Assembly: GCA_013398295.1 (NCBI GenBank)
Contig: VZSF01002029.1
Coordinates: 124,001 to 188,000, forward strand
Source: Chionis minor
Lineage: Eukaryota > Chordata > Aves > Charadriiformes > Chionididae
DNA length: 64,000 nt
Direction of reading: 5' to 3'
Part shown: piece by piece, positions 52,091 through 64,000 of the stretch
Layout: each line of letters begins with the position of its first letter
Numbering within the stretch: the first letter of the stretch is position 1
Translations under genes and position numbers: made by a program
The notes under the pieces: generated by a model
What the model was told of the DNA's origin: nothing
Databases searched by the model: none
The model's input: only the letters and a program-made list of their open reading frames with translations

Positions 52091-55000
52091 TTGGAGTAAA
52101 AAAGGGATTATGGCCAAATTTTTAAAAACAACTTTAGGCTTTGCTCCAGTCCTTGTTTTACTGACTTATTATTCAGGAAAATGGACTACTACTGTGTCAG
52201 TGCTGCTTCTGCTTTCAAAGAGTCTTTTATAGATATTTCACTTTAAAATAATTAATAAATAATCACACTAGTAAAATGTGATGAGATTGCTATCTGATGG
52301 CTCGGGTTAGGCCGGCACCTGGACCTATGTTTCCATTTTTGAAGTTTGAGATACACTTGTTTAAAAAAAAATAAAAGTATTTTTTCACACTTACCAGGAA
52401 AGCAGAGATAGTCCTCAAGATATAATTTGGGTGTAATCCAGTGTAAGAACTATGTAGAAAAGCACTGTTTAAAAGGTTTTTCTTCTAGGTTTTTTATCTT
52501 TTTTTAAGTATGTCCTTTCTTGATTTTAAATAAGTGAAGAGCGTGCAGTGGATTGTCGGAACTGCTGTCAGAACTGGTGCATTGTGTTTAGGTACTTGCT
52601 GCTGAATATATGCTTTGCTTTGCTCTGGTGAATGCAAAGTCAATCTTTGTTAAGTTTTTAATTATGTACCTTTAGTTTCTGAGAAACCTTGTATTCGAAT
52701 TGTGAAACCCTCAGACTGGGCATGCTATTTAAACTGAAACCTTACCAGTGTTGATAGAAGGAGAAAGAACCTCTTCTTCTGTTTTATAGCTGGTTTCAAC
52801 CCCCTATTAGTCTATCTTAGGATGAGATTTTACATGTCTGCAACAATATGTGGTTGAGTCATAATTTCTTTGTTGATCAGTAGAACTCAGAGATTCTGCT
52901 GTACTGCTGCTTGGTCAGTTATTCTTATTTTTAAATTTATCTGCTTTATCTTTCTTAAGGGTTACACTTAGCAGTTGTATGTTTTGTGTATCTATGTTTT
53001 GTGTTTTCCTGAAAGGACATACAATATTGCTTATGTGGGAAGCTAGATATCCTTTTCAGGTCCCAAGGCAACTAAAACATCTAAATAGATGTCTGTGATA
53101 GAAATTTGACAGCGCTTATATGACCTGGAAAAACATATGCGGTCTTATAGATGATGCTTCAGGGATAAATCCTCATTCTTAAGTCTTGTGTTTCATTTTC
53201 AGACATTTGAAGGTAGTTGGTATTGAGGCATTCCCGCATGATAAGTAGCATTTCATCTCTTGTCAACTTCCTGGAAGGGACATAGCCCAGAGATGTTCTT
53301 AAATTACACCAGAGTTGAATAGACTTCAGGATACTTGTATCGTAAAGGTAATGGGAAGCCACGCATAAGTGAGTTTTGAACCTTTGATTTGCATGAATTC
53401 ATTGGTGCTGTTAATGCTACATAAGCAAATGAGAATGATTCTTGTGTTGAAAAGCCTGTTTTTGATTTAGACTTTCTCTTTCATAAAAGAATTATGCATT
53501 TAGGAAGGACTGTTCAAATGCAGGAAGTCTTAGAAGTTAGGTGGAATTTCAGAGCCTAACTTCAGGCAACTGTTACACAGACTCATAGCTTATTCTGGTG
53601 AGCTACCTGAGGACACATTAGTGTACTAAAGAGTAAATTAGATTTAGGAAACCTGACTTTTGGAGATTTTAATTTAGATAACTAAAGCTGAGTTCCTGAA
53701 AGTATTGCTTACAATGAATTACAACATAATTTGTTTTGGAAACTGAAGTGTTCACCAGGAAAATCTGTCTGGCCTTGGTTTCCCAATGAATTTTACTTTA
53801 GTGCAGGTGCCACATAAAGGTCATTCTCATCCAGGCAAAGAAAAACATTACTTGAAATCAAAACATTGAGCTCAATAAATGCCAAAGGCTGTCTGAGCTG
53901 AAGAGGTGAAAGGGGAAATTATCTTTTGTTCTACATTGAAAACAGACTTTGTGAATTTCATTACTCATATGTGTCTTTCTTCTTGTCACAATATCAATTT
54001 TGTTCTCATATTTTTTGTGATTCTTGCTCAAACAGCACTAAAATAGACTCAGCATTGTCCTCAGTAGAGGTGGAAAGCCAACTAAAGAAACATTTAAAAA
54101 TACCAGTGATAGCTTATTTATAGACTTTATTGTACCTTTTTCTGATCTGGAGGGACTTACTCATACACCACAGTTTTTTTCCAAAGAGAACCAGAGTTGT
54201 AAGTCCTTCAGAAGATTTTTACGCTCTCTCCTTCAATTCAGAATATGAGCATTTCATAGTTATGCAGTGCACTAACTAGCTTTTGCCATATGTCCTTCAG
54301 CTGAGGACTTTTTAGAGACACGCTGTTGTGCATTTAAGTCAAAGGCAGCGTCGAAAACATCCACTTAGCATCTTAATCAGAAGATGACTGATGATGGTTC
54401 TTGGTACCTAACATCACTGCCCTTTATCAATTGTTGAAAATTTGACTTTCAAACTTGTGCGTGCCATTATGTGTACGCAAAAGTGAGAATGCATCCAGTT
54501 AGTATTAGAGCAAAACTACTGAGTAACTGGATATATGCATACCAAAACATGTAATCTGCAAACTTGAATGAGGTGAGCATAACGCTGTGCACACAGTTGG
54601 AAAAGTAGGCATGATTTTTGGTTCTTATCATGTGAAAAGAATGATGACAAAGTTACTGACATGGAAAAGTGACTAGAATTGCTCTTCAAAAGACTTCCTG
54701 TGGAGTAGATGTGAATTGTTAGCAATGTCATAATCAAAAATGTGCAAGAATGCCTCTCTCTCTCTGCTGTTGTCAGTAGCCAGAAAATGTGGTAAGGAAA
54801 GAAAGAGGAAAGCAGCTGTTTTAATAAAACTTCTAAATACAAATATAAAATACCCAAATAACTAGGTTTTTTTTTTTCTTTTTGCCTAAAAGCCTTAAAA
54901 AGAGTTATACAACCTGAAATCCTGAACATCAATTAAAAGAGTGAAAGGGCGGTAGGATTTGTCTGGCCAGCAATCCTTGATGCATTAAATGGATGCCAAA

Positions 55001-55249
55001 GAAAGGCTTTTCTTCTCTTGGACTTTTGCTAAACAATACGGAAAAATTATAAAGCACTGAGGGGTTCAAGTCTAATGAGACCTAGATGGGATCAACAGGT
55101 GACTTCATAAGAGAGACTGTCCACATCCCTGTGTTTAACAAACAGATGATGTCCAGCATTTTTAATTTGACTTCTGAGTAAGTGTGAACAGCATAAACTG
55201 GTGCTTCATAAATGTTCAGCTGTATTATTGGCTCACGTCTGTTATGTTA
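41411..55249. other. Non-coding DNA, no gene seen
   Basis: Nearly 14 kb without a recognisable gene. It holds an N at 44829 after a 15-A run, a purine-rich stretch at about 45890-46190, an imperfect AT-rich internal repeat at 49510-49600 (TTTTATAGTATCTT at both ends) and a run of 28 T at 52065-52092. The largest minus-strand frame (45799-46191) only reflects the purine-rich plus strand and has no domain. Confidence 0.5.
52065..52092. repeat. Poly(T) tract, 28 T
   Basis: An uninterrupted run of 28 T. Read on the minus strand it is a poly(A), which could mark the tail of an old retroposed sequence, but the flanking sequence shows no recognisable element. Simple expansion is as likely. Confidence 0.95.
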
Positions 55250-56080
55250 CATGAGAAAAGCCTGTGGTCATAGAGAGACAGTGGCAGGTGGGGGTGCCAG
55301 AGTAATGCTCTGCTCAGCTGGTACCAGGCCCATCACAGGAGACCTGTCAGCCCATCCAAGGCTCGTCTCTGTAAGCCCAGAGGAGCATGGAGGCACAAAG
55401 GCACGGCAGGAACCCAAATTAAGGACTTGGAACAAGGAACCCCGCTCTGTCTGTGCCCTCCTCAGAACTGCCCCCTCAGCCCCAGTTTCCAGGTGTGAAA
55501 CACCATCAAGATGAGTCAACACTGGAGCACCTTTCAGACTGGCAGAGGTTGCTGCCTAGGGATATGTGACGCATTATGGGATGCAGGGGAAGAGTATTTT
55601 GGGGTTGCACAGGCCTTATTATGGAATGTTTAGGGGAGGAATCAAAGGGATAGATTTAGGTGATTCAGGGAGCAACAAGTGTGGGAAAAGATAAGAGGAT
55701 AAAAAGATCTGGTTTGGTGTTGATATCTCACTGGTTGGTATGATTTTCTGACCGTGCCTTGCAGCTGGTCAGCACAGTCTATCCTGTCTTCCAGAGGTCC
55801 TGTGTGCCGGCAAATTGGAGAGCCTGGAGTGAATGAAATCTAGTGCCAGCCACTGGGGTGGCTGATCTGTGTGGCCAGATGTGTATATATGTGATGTGGT
55901 GTGTATAGGTGCTCTTTGTGCTTGTGCCTACTGGGCAATGTCACCAGCTTCGCCGCTGGTTGGACCTGGAGGTATGGAGCTGCAGAAGCCTCGTCTTTCT
56001 TGGGCTGTTGGATCCAGCACAATATATTTTTCCCTTAACAATGTCCATACCTGTTGAGTCAGAGATGCAGTAATTGTCAT
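55250..56080. repeat. Unclassified interspersed-repeat-like block
   Basis: About 830 bp that is clearly GC-richer than its flanks and made of GC-rich then AG-rich segments, with an LTR-like look (a CCAGCACAATATATTTTT segment near the right end). I could not match it to a coding family. The sharp composition change suggests an inserted element such as a solitary LTR, but no TG...CA boundaries or target-site duplication could be fixed. Short frames here show no domains. Confidence 0.4.
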
Positions 56081-59000
56081 CGGAACCAGCCATTAAACTG
56101 CATAACAGTTGATAAAAATTGAAAAGTCTCTTTCTGAGCACATGGTCCATTTCTGTTTAATTCAGCAAATTTATAGTTTCCTTTATCTTGTTTTCTTTCG
56201 GAAAGAAGCTTGTGTTGTACGTTGCTCTTCATCTGTATAACTCTACTGATGTGAAACTTAAGATTAGTTTGAAATATCTGTTCCTTGAATACCCCTCTTT
56301 CAGACATCTTATGTTTTCCCTGTAGAAGGAAACATGGCAAACCAGGTTGCAAGGGAGGGAACACTTCATTAGGGGTTATTATGCAATTAATTCCTGCTAG
56401 TAACATTTTTGATTCTGTAATTGATTTCTTGCTACATTGTTTTGCAATGGCCGAGGGTCTTACGTTTGTGCCAGTGATACTACTAGATTTGTTGAGTAGT
56501 ATCGACTCAATACTACTACTGTGCGATGTCCAGTGCTTTTAGTTTCTTTGATTTCACTGACATAAATTTAAATTGTCAAGTGTTTGGGAGCATGTTCAGG
56601 TTCACAGTAATAAGTTCTAGTCACAAACAGACCAGCAATATCTATTGCCACATCATTACTCACACAATAGTTTGAGTGTATTGGGGAAATATCTTCGTTA
56701 CTGTGCCTCCTTATTGACAGGAGGAAGAAATGTGACTAAGGCGTCTTGCTTTGCAGTGTTGTTGGGTTGCATTATCTACTGCAAACAAAACAGTTATCAG
56801 CACCTACTGAGAAATAATTCACAAATTGAAAGAAGAACTAAATTGCATGGATTTCTCATTAAAAACCAGCTGAGGTAAGCAGGAAACCTTTGCCTAGCAC
56901 AGACATGTGACATATTTCAAGCAGGAGAATCCAATTATGACACAAAGTTCCTGATGTGTGAAAGACCTTGTTTCAGTGCTTTTTGAACAGCTGTTTGCAT
57001 AATGGTTTTGGAGCCATATAACATAACAAGGATTTATGTAGTGATGTCATACCAAGACTGAAGGGATTTCTCAGTTCAGTTGTCTGATTTCGAAACCTGG
57101 CAGGTCTACATTAGGCTCTTTTCATCTAGTAGTAGAGTTACGATTTGACACTTATCCCTTGTTCTTCCTTTTGTCATGGGCAAAAAGCTTTTATTTTATT
57201 TTCAGATCAAGTACAAGGATACATTTTTAATAAACTGCTACAGTATAGTAATATTACGAATTGCATAATACTTCAAACTGTATTTTTATGTAGCTTTGCT
57301 ACAGTGAGAAGTCAGGAGGTCCTGAATTCTCCTTTATTGACTGCCATATCCTTGGGCACATCACTTTTCCCATTTTGAAGTCAATGGGGACATGTATGTC
57401 AAAAGCAGAATTGCTTGTTTCTTTCGTGTGGCATACTGAGTTACCAAAAAAGAGAAGATCCTTCTTTGTGCTATTAATATTACCTAGTTTGACACGTGGC
57501 AAATAACCTGAAATAATGTGAGAGAAATTAACACAAGAGTGACATTAAAAGGAAATTTTCTAATTTGAGATCTGACACTCTTCCAGTCTTCAAAGTATTG
57601 GTGAATATTTAATGGATCAGACATCTACTAAAAGGGTGGAGACTGAATTATTTAAGGGCATCACAAACCCTTGAGTATGTAACCCCTGAAGTATCGAAAT
57701 TCATAACTGAGGCTCAGTTATTCTGATGTAATGTTCATTCCCAGGCTTGCTCTCATGCTATTTCATTTTTGATTATTAAAGCAATATTGGTCTACACAGT
57801 ACAAGCAAAACTAAACAGATATTCTTCAGATGCTGTATCAGAATACTCTGTAATCCAACTAACTGTCCTAATATTCTTAAAATAAACATTCTAACACACT
57901 TCAGTGTTAAACAGACAGAAATATATATTCTTAGAGTGGTTCTCATGAGTTTCTAACACCGTTCCAGACAACGCACTTTCTATTAACTACAGTGTTTGTT
58001 CTTAGAGGTGATGTTTGGAGCTTGTGTTGGGGTAAACTGAGTCTTTATCAAACTGTTGCATCTTCCTTATCTGTACTGAATTTATTATCTGGATATTGGA
58101 ATTTGACAAGGTAGTTTCTACACTCTGATTAGAAAAATGCATAATAAAATGGCAGTATTCCATGTGTTGTACACACTGAATAACAAATACGAAGTAACTA
58201 GATTGTGCATAGACAGGAATTGATTTGGTTATGCTTTTACATTGTCCCTGAACTAAGCATCACAGTGTAAAGTGGTTTCAAGTTCCAGACATAATAATCC
58301 AAGTATATGAACACGTCCAGGTACTTGTAGATCATGAGCTACTTGTCTTAAGGCTAGATTGTGTAAACAAAGCCAGTGTGGTAAAGTTTGTGTCCATTCA
58401 CACTGATGCTGTAAATCAGTCTCACATCTAAAGCATTAGCTCACATGCGATTTAGAATTCTCATGGAGGTTCAAATATTTATTCAAAAAGGAGAAATTGT
58501 ATAAACTGACTGGACAAGATCCATTGCTTGGCAGAGCTGTCTTTGGTAGTATTTGGAAGCAGGAGCAGAATTAATTTTAATCTGTCTTTATTATTTCTTG
58601 ATCATTGCGCTAGCTTAAGTGCATGCCCTACTTTTGTGTTACATAGCTTTTGATGATTCTAAATGCCTGTTTGAAATGGCAAGTATTACCAGGGCATAAA
58701 CCTGATCCATAACCCTTTGCCTGACTGTGACATAAATTTTGACAGTATCAGAACCAAAAGTTTTCTTTCTAACTTCTTCAGATTTTTCTTCATTATCACA
58801 TTATTTTGGCTGGGAATTCCCACAGTGGTCACAAAAGCGTTAAGACTTTCCAGTACCGTATAATGAAAGAAGGAAATAATGAAAGCTAAGACAATTTTTG
58901 AATGGAACTTTAAATGTGAACACTGGAAGCAGGAGGAAAATAGGGTTCTTTAAGTTGTTCAAAGGTTTGTCTACAAGCTATTGGATAATGCTAGATTACC

Positions 59001-62000
59001 TTATCTGTCTCAAATGTTGGTATCTTACGAAGGACATATTTTAGTGGTTAGACTCATATTCTGCCTAATAGCTCTGTGTGTATAGTATTATTCAGTGTAT
59101 GTAACTATAGCCAAATGTAATCCAAAGATATTAGATCCAGAGTTTTCCTTCCTTTCTCATACAGAATAATGTCATACCATACAAGTAATACATCTGACAC
59201 CCCCCCCAGTATTTTTACAGTGAATTAAGAGGTCATCAGTATGAAGTAAGACTTCACCTCTTGGCTCTTAGAGTTGCTACGTGAAAGAAAACCAATGGTT
59301 AATGACTGTGAAGCATAGCTAGTTAATTCTTTCTCTTCCCCGCCTACACATAATGAAACACTGACATTTGATGTCTTGAAAGTATGTCCTTTCTCTAACC
59401 CTGCTCCTATCTTGTTTTCTGTATTTCCTAGAGACTGCAGCCTTGTGAGCTGCTGTAATGTCTATCAATGTAAGTCACATTGAAAGACCAAGGCTTTGAT
59501 AGCTAATGTTAATAACATAAATTGAAGAGAAACATGAGATACACAGAAAAATTTTATAGATCCCATTGCCTGAGTGGAGGGGAGCCACTAATCTCAAGGC
59601 TGCCATCTGTAAATGAATTTTTCAGATCAGCTGTTTAGCTCTTTTTTGTTACGTGTGTTGTTTTTTTTTTTTTAAGTTTCAGCTAAGATGCTAGTTGTAT
59701 TTTTTTAATGAAAATGAAGTGTGTGGCTAAATATTGCCCACTGACAAAGCAAGATGCACTTGCTGAGGTGGGAGGGTGAAAGAGGAATATAGCATATTAA
59801 CACCATGCTCGACTGTCTTTCCTCTTCCCATTCAAGTGTCCCAAGTTAAGTGCAGCCTTAGCTTGACATTTACAAGCCAGCGTCCTGATATTCCTGCTTT
59901 CCACCTGTTATTTGCCATTACCTCTGTCTCAGGCTAGATTTGTCTGAGGACTTGTGGACAACTAATAAATTCTTATTCATCAGGTGGGTTAATAGGGGAG
60001 GACATTTATATTTCTTGCTTATGATAAAAAATATTGTGAGCCCACTTGTATGCCAAAACTATAAAGGCAAGTGTGAACCTATTTTAAGCTGGGAGAAATG
60101 GTTTACAGAACTTAGACAGGGAATAATAGCTGAGTGCTGACAACAGTGGGGGGGGTTACTAATAAGTTGATGTTCTATAAAAGGCTTCAAGGTGAGGAAC
60201 TTGCATTTCTTTGCCTGTCTGTAAAATCAAGGTGTGCTTTCTAGCTAAAAAGGCAGTTGGGATTAAACAGTCATTTCAATTAGTAGGACTATGAATACTT
60301 CTCTTGCACTTCATGTTCCCGTCTTGATGTCTGGAGGGCTTCCAGTACAACTGGCACAGACACTCGTAAGATCAAGGTCAAACTGTCTGCATAATAAATG
60401 GTAGAAGGTATTAATTCACTCACAGATGTGGCAGCAGAGATGAATAGTCTTCATGCAGTTTATCTATACCTCTGAGCATTTGAAAAACTCAATTAATTGC
60501 AACGCAGTGAATCTGCATTAAGCGTCCCTCTCAAAGGTCTTTAAGGGACAGTTCAACACTATGTATTGACTCTGTGCTGTATGTCTTCACCAGGGGGTTG
60601 TAAATTACAGTTTTCCAGGTTTGCTATTGTCAGGGTGATGCCAGAAAAGAGGTAATTTTACTTAACTGGAAGTAAATAAATAGTTCAGTCCATTTTAGTT
60701 TTTACTACCTCTAAAGTTAGTTTCTGTAGGCTGGTGGCTAAAGTCTGACATATTGTAAAGACTTTTTGCAGACCCTACCTTTAAAAATAGAATTAATACA
60801 CAGTTTTTGAAAACTTCACTGTTGACAGAATAGTTTTATTGAAATTGAAAAGCATTTTACCTATTAATTTCAATGGAAAGTATTAGGCCCATGGTAGGAA
60901 TTTTTGAAAATGTACTTCTGACTCTATTAGAAATATTTCTAAAAGCTTACCTACCAATTTAGGATTTAGAGGAGAATGTCACATTGGGATTTTCACCTTC
61001 TGACAGAGTTCCCATTTATTTGTCATGACAGAGCTAGGCAAAGAGCATACAAATTACTTCTTAAATGTTTTTCTTCAGTAATAGTTCAAAGAACATTTGG
61101 ACCTTAGATGGCACTGATACTCATTGCTTGCATGTACCTTCACTAAAATTTTGGAGGAATGTTGATGTAAAAGTAAGTTTAATGAAATGATTATTTGGCA
61201 TTTAATGGAAAGTGAATTTTGAGAAGATAAAGTCAAAGTCTGTCTTACAAACTATCAAAGATAGTCCAAGATATCTTCAAGTCAGGCCAACCTTCTTTAA
61301 GAATTTCTGAATTTCTGTCAGTGAAACTACTGACAGTGAAATATTTGCCATTAGTCTGTAAAACAAGTAAATGTTAATGTGATTTGGAATGGATTTTAAT
61401 CCAGAGTAGAATACCAACGCTAGATTCATATAAATGGAGGCATGCATTCAGAGCTCACTGATGTTATTAACAGCAAGGCTTCATGTGGGGCTTACATTTC
61501 CCAAGCCTTTTGTGTGATCACTTTTGATTAGAAAAAGAAGATAAATTCAATAATTTATTTATTTGTTTGCTGTTGCCCACTGGTCTTTTGAAAAGCAGAA
61601 AGAAAACTTTTTTTTAAAAGTTTTTTTAAAACTTTTTTAAAAAAAACTTTTTTTAAAAAAACTTTTTTAAAAAAAATTAAAAAAACCCCCCAGCTTTATG
61701 GAAGAGATTTGAGTAGAACTCCTATCTAGATAGTAGACAGGGGTTGAGACAGTGTTCAAAAGATGTATTGCCAGAGGCTGTAATTTGCTTGGCAGGGGTT
61801 AGTGCTTATATGGAAGGCATCTTTTTCTTTGCATCTTTGAGTCCCTAGGACTTGATATTTACCTCATCATTGGTCCCAAGATGTGTGAGAGATATGAAGT
61901 GGGAGTCTGGAAGCTTGTAGTGATGCATGGTTAGCATTTTTTTGCTAGCATTCTGATGTTAACCTCAATAATCTCTTGACTACCTTAGTTATGGTTTTAG

Positions 62001-63179
62001 ATTCGAGATTTTGAATAGATTTGTTTGCAAAATGAAAATGAGTGGTGCATTTGTCTGATGGATGAAATGAGACCTGTATGATTTTTGTTTTCAGCTGCAA
62101 GGTAGTTTGTGACAGAGGTGTGGACACAGGTCTGGAGAGGTTCTAATCCCTGTAGTGTAAGTAAAATATTAATGGTAAACTTTATTTTCATCCACAGTTC
62201 TGTTGTGTTCCAACTATGCTCCATCAGCACATTACTGGATTGGGCTAAAATATACCGGTCTTGGTATATTTGATGTGACTTGGCCATATAATGCAAATAT
62301 GGCTCAAGTTGGTGTAAATTTATGAGAGGAGAAGAAAATGTGTGATTTTAAGCATGCTACAGTGGGCAGGTGGACTCTAAGGTTTTTTAATTTGCTTATT
62401 AAGACATACATAAGTGCAACAAAATTATTTTTATTATTCCAAAACGCACAACAGACAATACAGCTGTTTACAGACCTACTTTGAAAACTTATCTTTTCCC
62501 ATAGTTTTTTACTACAAAATACTCAGTTTTGCAATTTTAATTCAAAATTCTCTTATTCAGACTGGAATAATTCTTGATATGAATAATATGCTTAGTTTTA
62601 ACCGAAGCCAACTCATGTTTAAAACAGAAATGACTGAGAGGCAATTTGATTTACCTGTTACTTTACCACTTTTAAAGCTCCACTAGACCAAAGAAAATGT
62701 CCATGCGGATTAATCTTATAAATAAAATTAAGTTAACAGAACTAATATCTTTCAGTACAAAAGTTAAAAATGGAATAAGTTAAAATATCTATTGTCTATT
62801 ATAAGAGAGATCCAGAGTAACAGACAAATTCCCTTTTAATAAACATGTCTGTAAGGGTCAGACATGCCACGCAACTTCAAGAGGCCATCTGCTTCATTCC
62901 TTTGCCTCATTAACTTTGCAAATTAGCTTTATCTCTGTCATTCCTAACAGGTTCGATGTGTTCTTGAAGACCTGTAGTGGTCGCTACTCCACAGACCCTG
63001 CTCCCTTCCTTCCTTCCTTCCTTCCTTGCTTCCTTCCTTCCCCAACCCCTTGATAATTTATTTCAGTGTCTAGCTGTCTGTACCTTTCGGAAGATTTGCT
63101 AGTGACTACTCTGAATCTTTCATTAATTGTTCTGTTCACTATGAACATGGAGAACTGACTGTTCCTTTTCTCTTTGTAA
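56081..63179. other. Non-coding DNA, no gene seen
   Basis: AT-rich DNA without recognisable genes. It contains a perfect 8-bp-stem hairpin at 56495-56517, an unusual run of alternating T and A blocks at 61606-61685, and a CCTT-type microsatellite at 63003-63041. Confidence 0.5.
63003..63041. repeat. (CTTC)n microsatellite
   Basis: A tetranucleotide run of CCTT/CTTC units with one interruption (TGCT). On the minus strand it produces the Lys-Glu-Gly-Arg-like repeat seen in the frame there, which is not a real protein. Confidence 0.95.
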
Positions 63180-63600
63180 CAGTCTTCAAGCATGTAAAAA
63201 CTTCTGCTAATTTCCCTCCTTACATGTTACCTCCCATAAGCAAAGCAACCACATTCATTTAAATCTTTTTCTCCTAAGATGTTTTTTAGGCCTCTGTCCA
63301 TTCTTACTACTCTTCTGTGGATTTTCTCCAGGTTTTCAGTGGCTTGAATGTCCAAAGCTGGAAATAACAACTCCGTTGAGGCCCTTGTCATGTTGAACTG
63401 AGTGGTGGAAGTAGGTTGTATCTTGTAGGCTCTACTCCATACATTCCCACTTTTCTGCAGTGCTGCAATACGGTTGAATCATACCTAGCTTGTGTAACCT
63501 CCAAGTCTTTGGTGCCAAACTGCTGCTGAACCAGTTGCTCTCCACTCTCTGTTTGTGTAGGTGTTTCTGATGAAGAACAGTCTCTTTCTGTTTTCCTGAT
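63180..63600 (-). mobile_element. Ancient CR1/L3-like LINE fragment
   Basis: Read on the minus strand, this stretch keeps the outline of the C-terminal part of a CR1/L3-type ORF2. On the plus strand the matching cues, in order, are AAATCTTTTTCTCCTAAGATG, a 'CTACTCTTCTGTGGATTTTCTCCAGG' segment, 'AATGTCCAAAGCTGGAAATAAC', and 'CCAAGTCTTTGGTGCCAAACTGCTG' followed by CCAGTTGCTCTCCA. It is far more diverged than the other copies, so it is probably an amniote-age remnant. Confidence 0.6.
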
Positions 63601-64000
63601 AGGATTTCATTCTGTACATTTCAGATGATTTTCCCAATAATGTGAGATAATTTTCCATTCTGATTCAGTCAGTCCTTCCAGCTTGCTTCCAGACCATCTC
63701 AACTTCATATTGGCCATTGCAGAATTAGGTTGCTGCAGAACTCTATGAGCTTCCATTCTCAGAAGGGACTACTGTGAACTATTTTCAAGGCGTGTTATCA
63801 CACCATTTTTGCACTACTGGCATCAGGTGCCTCTAGATTCATCCCTAAATAATTTTTGCTATGTTAAATAGTGTTTAAAAAAAATATCATTGCTACATTC
63901 TGTTGCATAATGAGAGGAAATCCAGTGTTTCTGATAGGTGGCACAATTTTCAGAATTGTTTAACTGACTTTAGGATATGTTTACTCAGGTGAAAGTAGAG
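63601..64000. other. Non-coding DNA, no gene seen
   Basis: AT-rich sequence to the end of the window. Part of it may be a continuation of the ancient LINE fragment on its left, but similarity fades beyond recognition. Confidence 0.4.

Noticed and set aside
53159..53362. 67-codon minus-strand frame with a plausible-looking composition
   Set aside because: No recognisable domain, no splice signals and no support beyond length near the chance level for AT-rich DNA.
62984..63193. Frame ending in a Lys/Glu/Gly/Arg repeat
   Set aside because: The repeat is simply the CTTC microsatellite read on the other strand.

Overview
This is a vertebrate nuclear window, almost certainly from a bird. The evidence is a set of CR1 retrotransposon copies (several with the CR1 3' end, one ending in tandem ATTCTATG units), a degenerate avian-type endogenous retrovirus, and a CpG-island promoter. 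It contains one convincing protein-coding gene, ARL14EP (ARL14/ARF7 effector protein), read on the minus strand. The rest is intergenic or intronic DNA and old mobile elements. In mammals ARL14EP lies between FSHB and MPPED2 (established knowledge). By that synteny the left arm (1-26.8 kb) should face MPPED2 and the right arm (34-64 kb) should face FSHB, but I found no coding exon of either.

Layout. 1-20.8 kb: non-coding DNA, partly AT-rich and rich in TAAT motifs, with one eroded CR1 piece near 2.1-2.4 kb and a strong hairpin at 19.0 kb. 20.77-20.95 kb: CR1 3' end. About 21.1-24.45 kb: a broken endogenous retrovirus with protease, an N-terminal piece of reverse transcriptase, integrase, a 3' region and a 3' LTR; the catalytic part of reverse transcriptase is gone and no 5' LTR was seen. 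25.99-26.78 kb: a long minus-strand CR1. About 26.86-31.25 kb: ARL14EP exons 4, 3 and 2 (right to left in transcription order 2, 3, 4), giving a complete 260-residue protein whose three coding pieces sum to 783 nt with stop. 31.29-33.51 kb: two indel-free, apparently identical 1,030-bp copies joined through single-N gaps, most likely a false assembly duplication inside intron 1. 32.3-32.5 and 33.5-34.04 kb: CpG-island DNA holding the ARL14EP promoter and first exon, broken by gaps. 34.04-64 kb: gene-free AT-rich DNA with a CR1 at 41.0-41.4 kb, a repeat-like block at 55.25-56.08 kb and an ancient CR1/L3-like fragment at 63.2-63.6 kb.

The most interesting observation is a diverged, same-strand copy of part of ARL14EP exon 2 inside intron 2 (82% identical over 62 bp without gaps, still in frame, but with one cysteine of the CxxC pair lost). 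I found no evidence of a novel multi-gene system. All comparisons were made by eye, without database searches.
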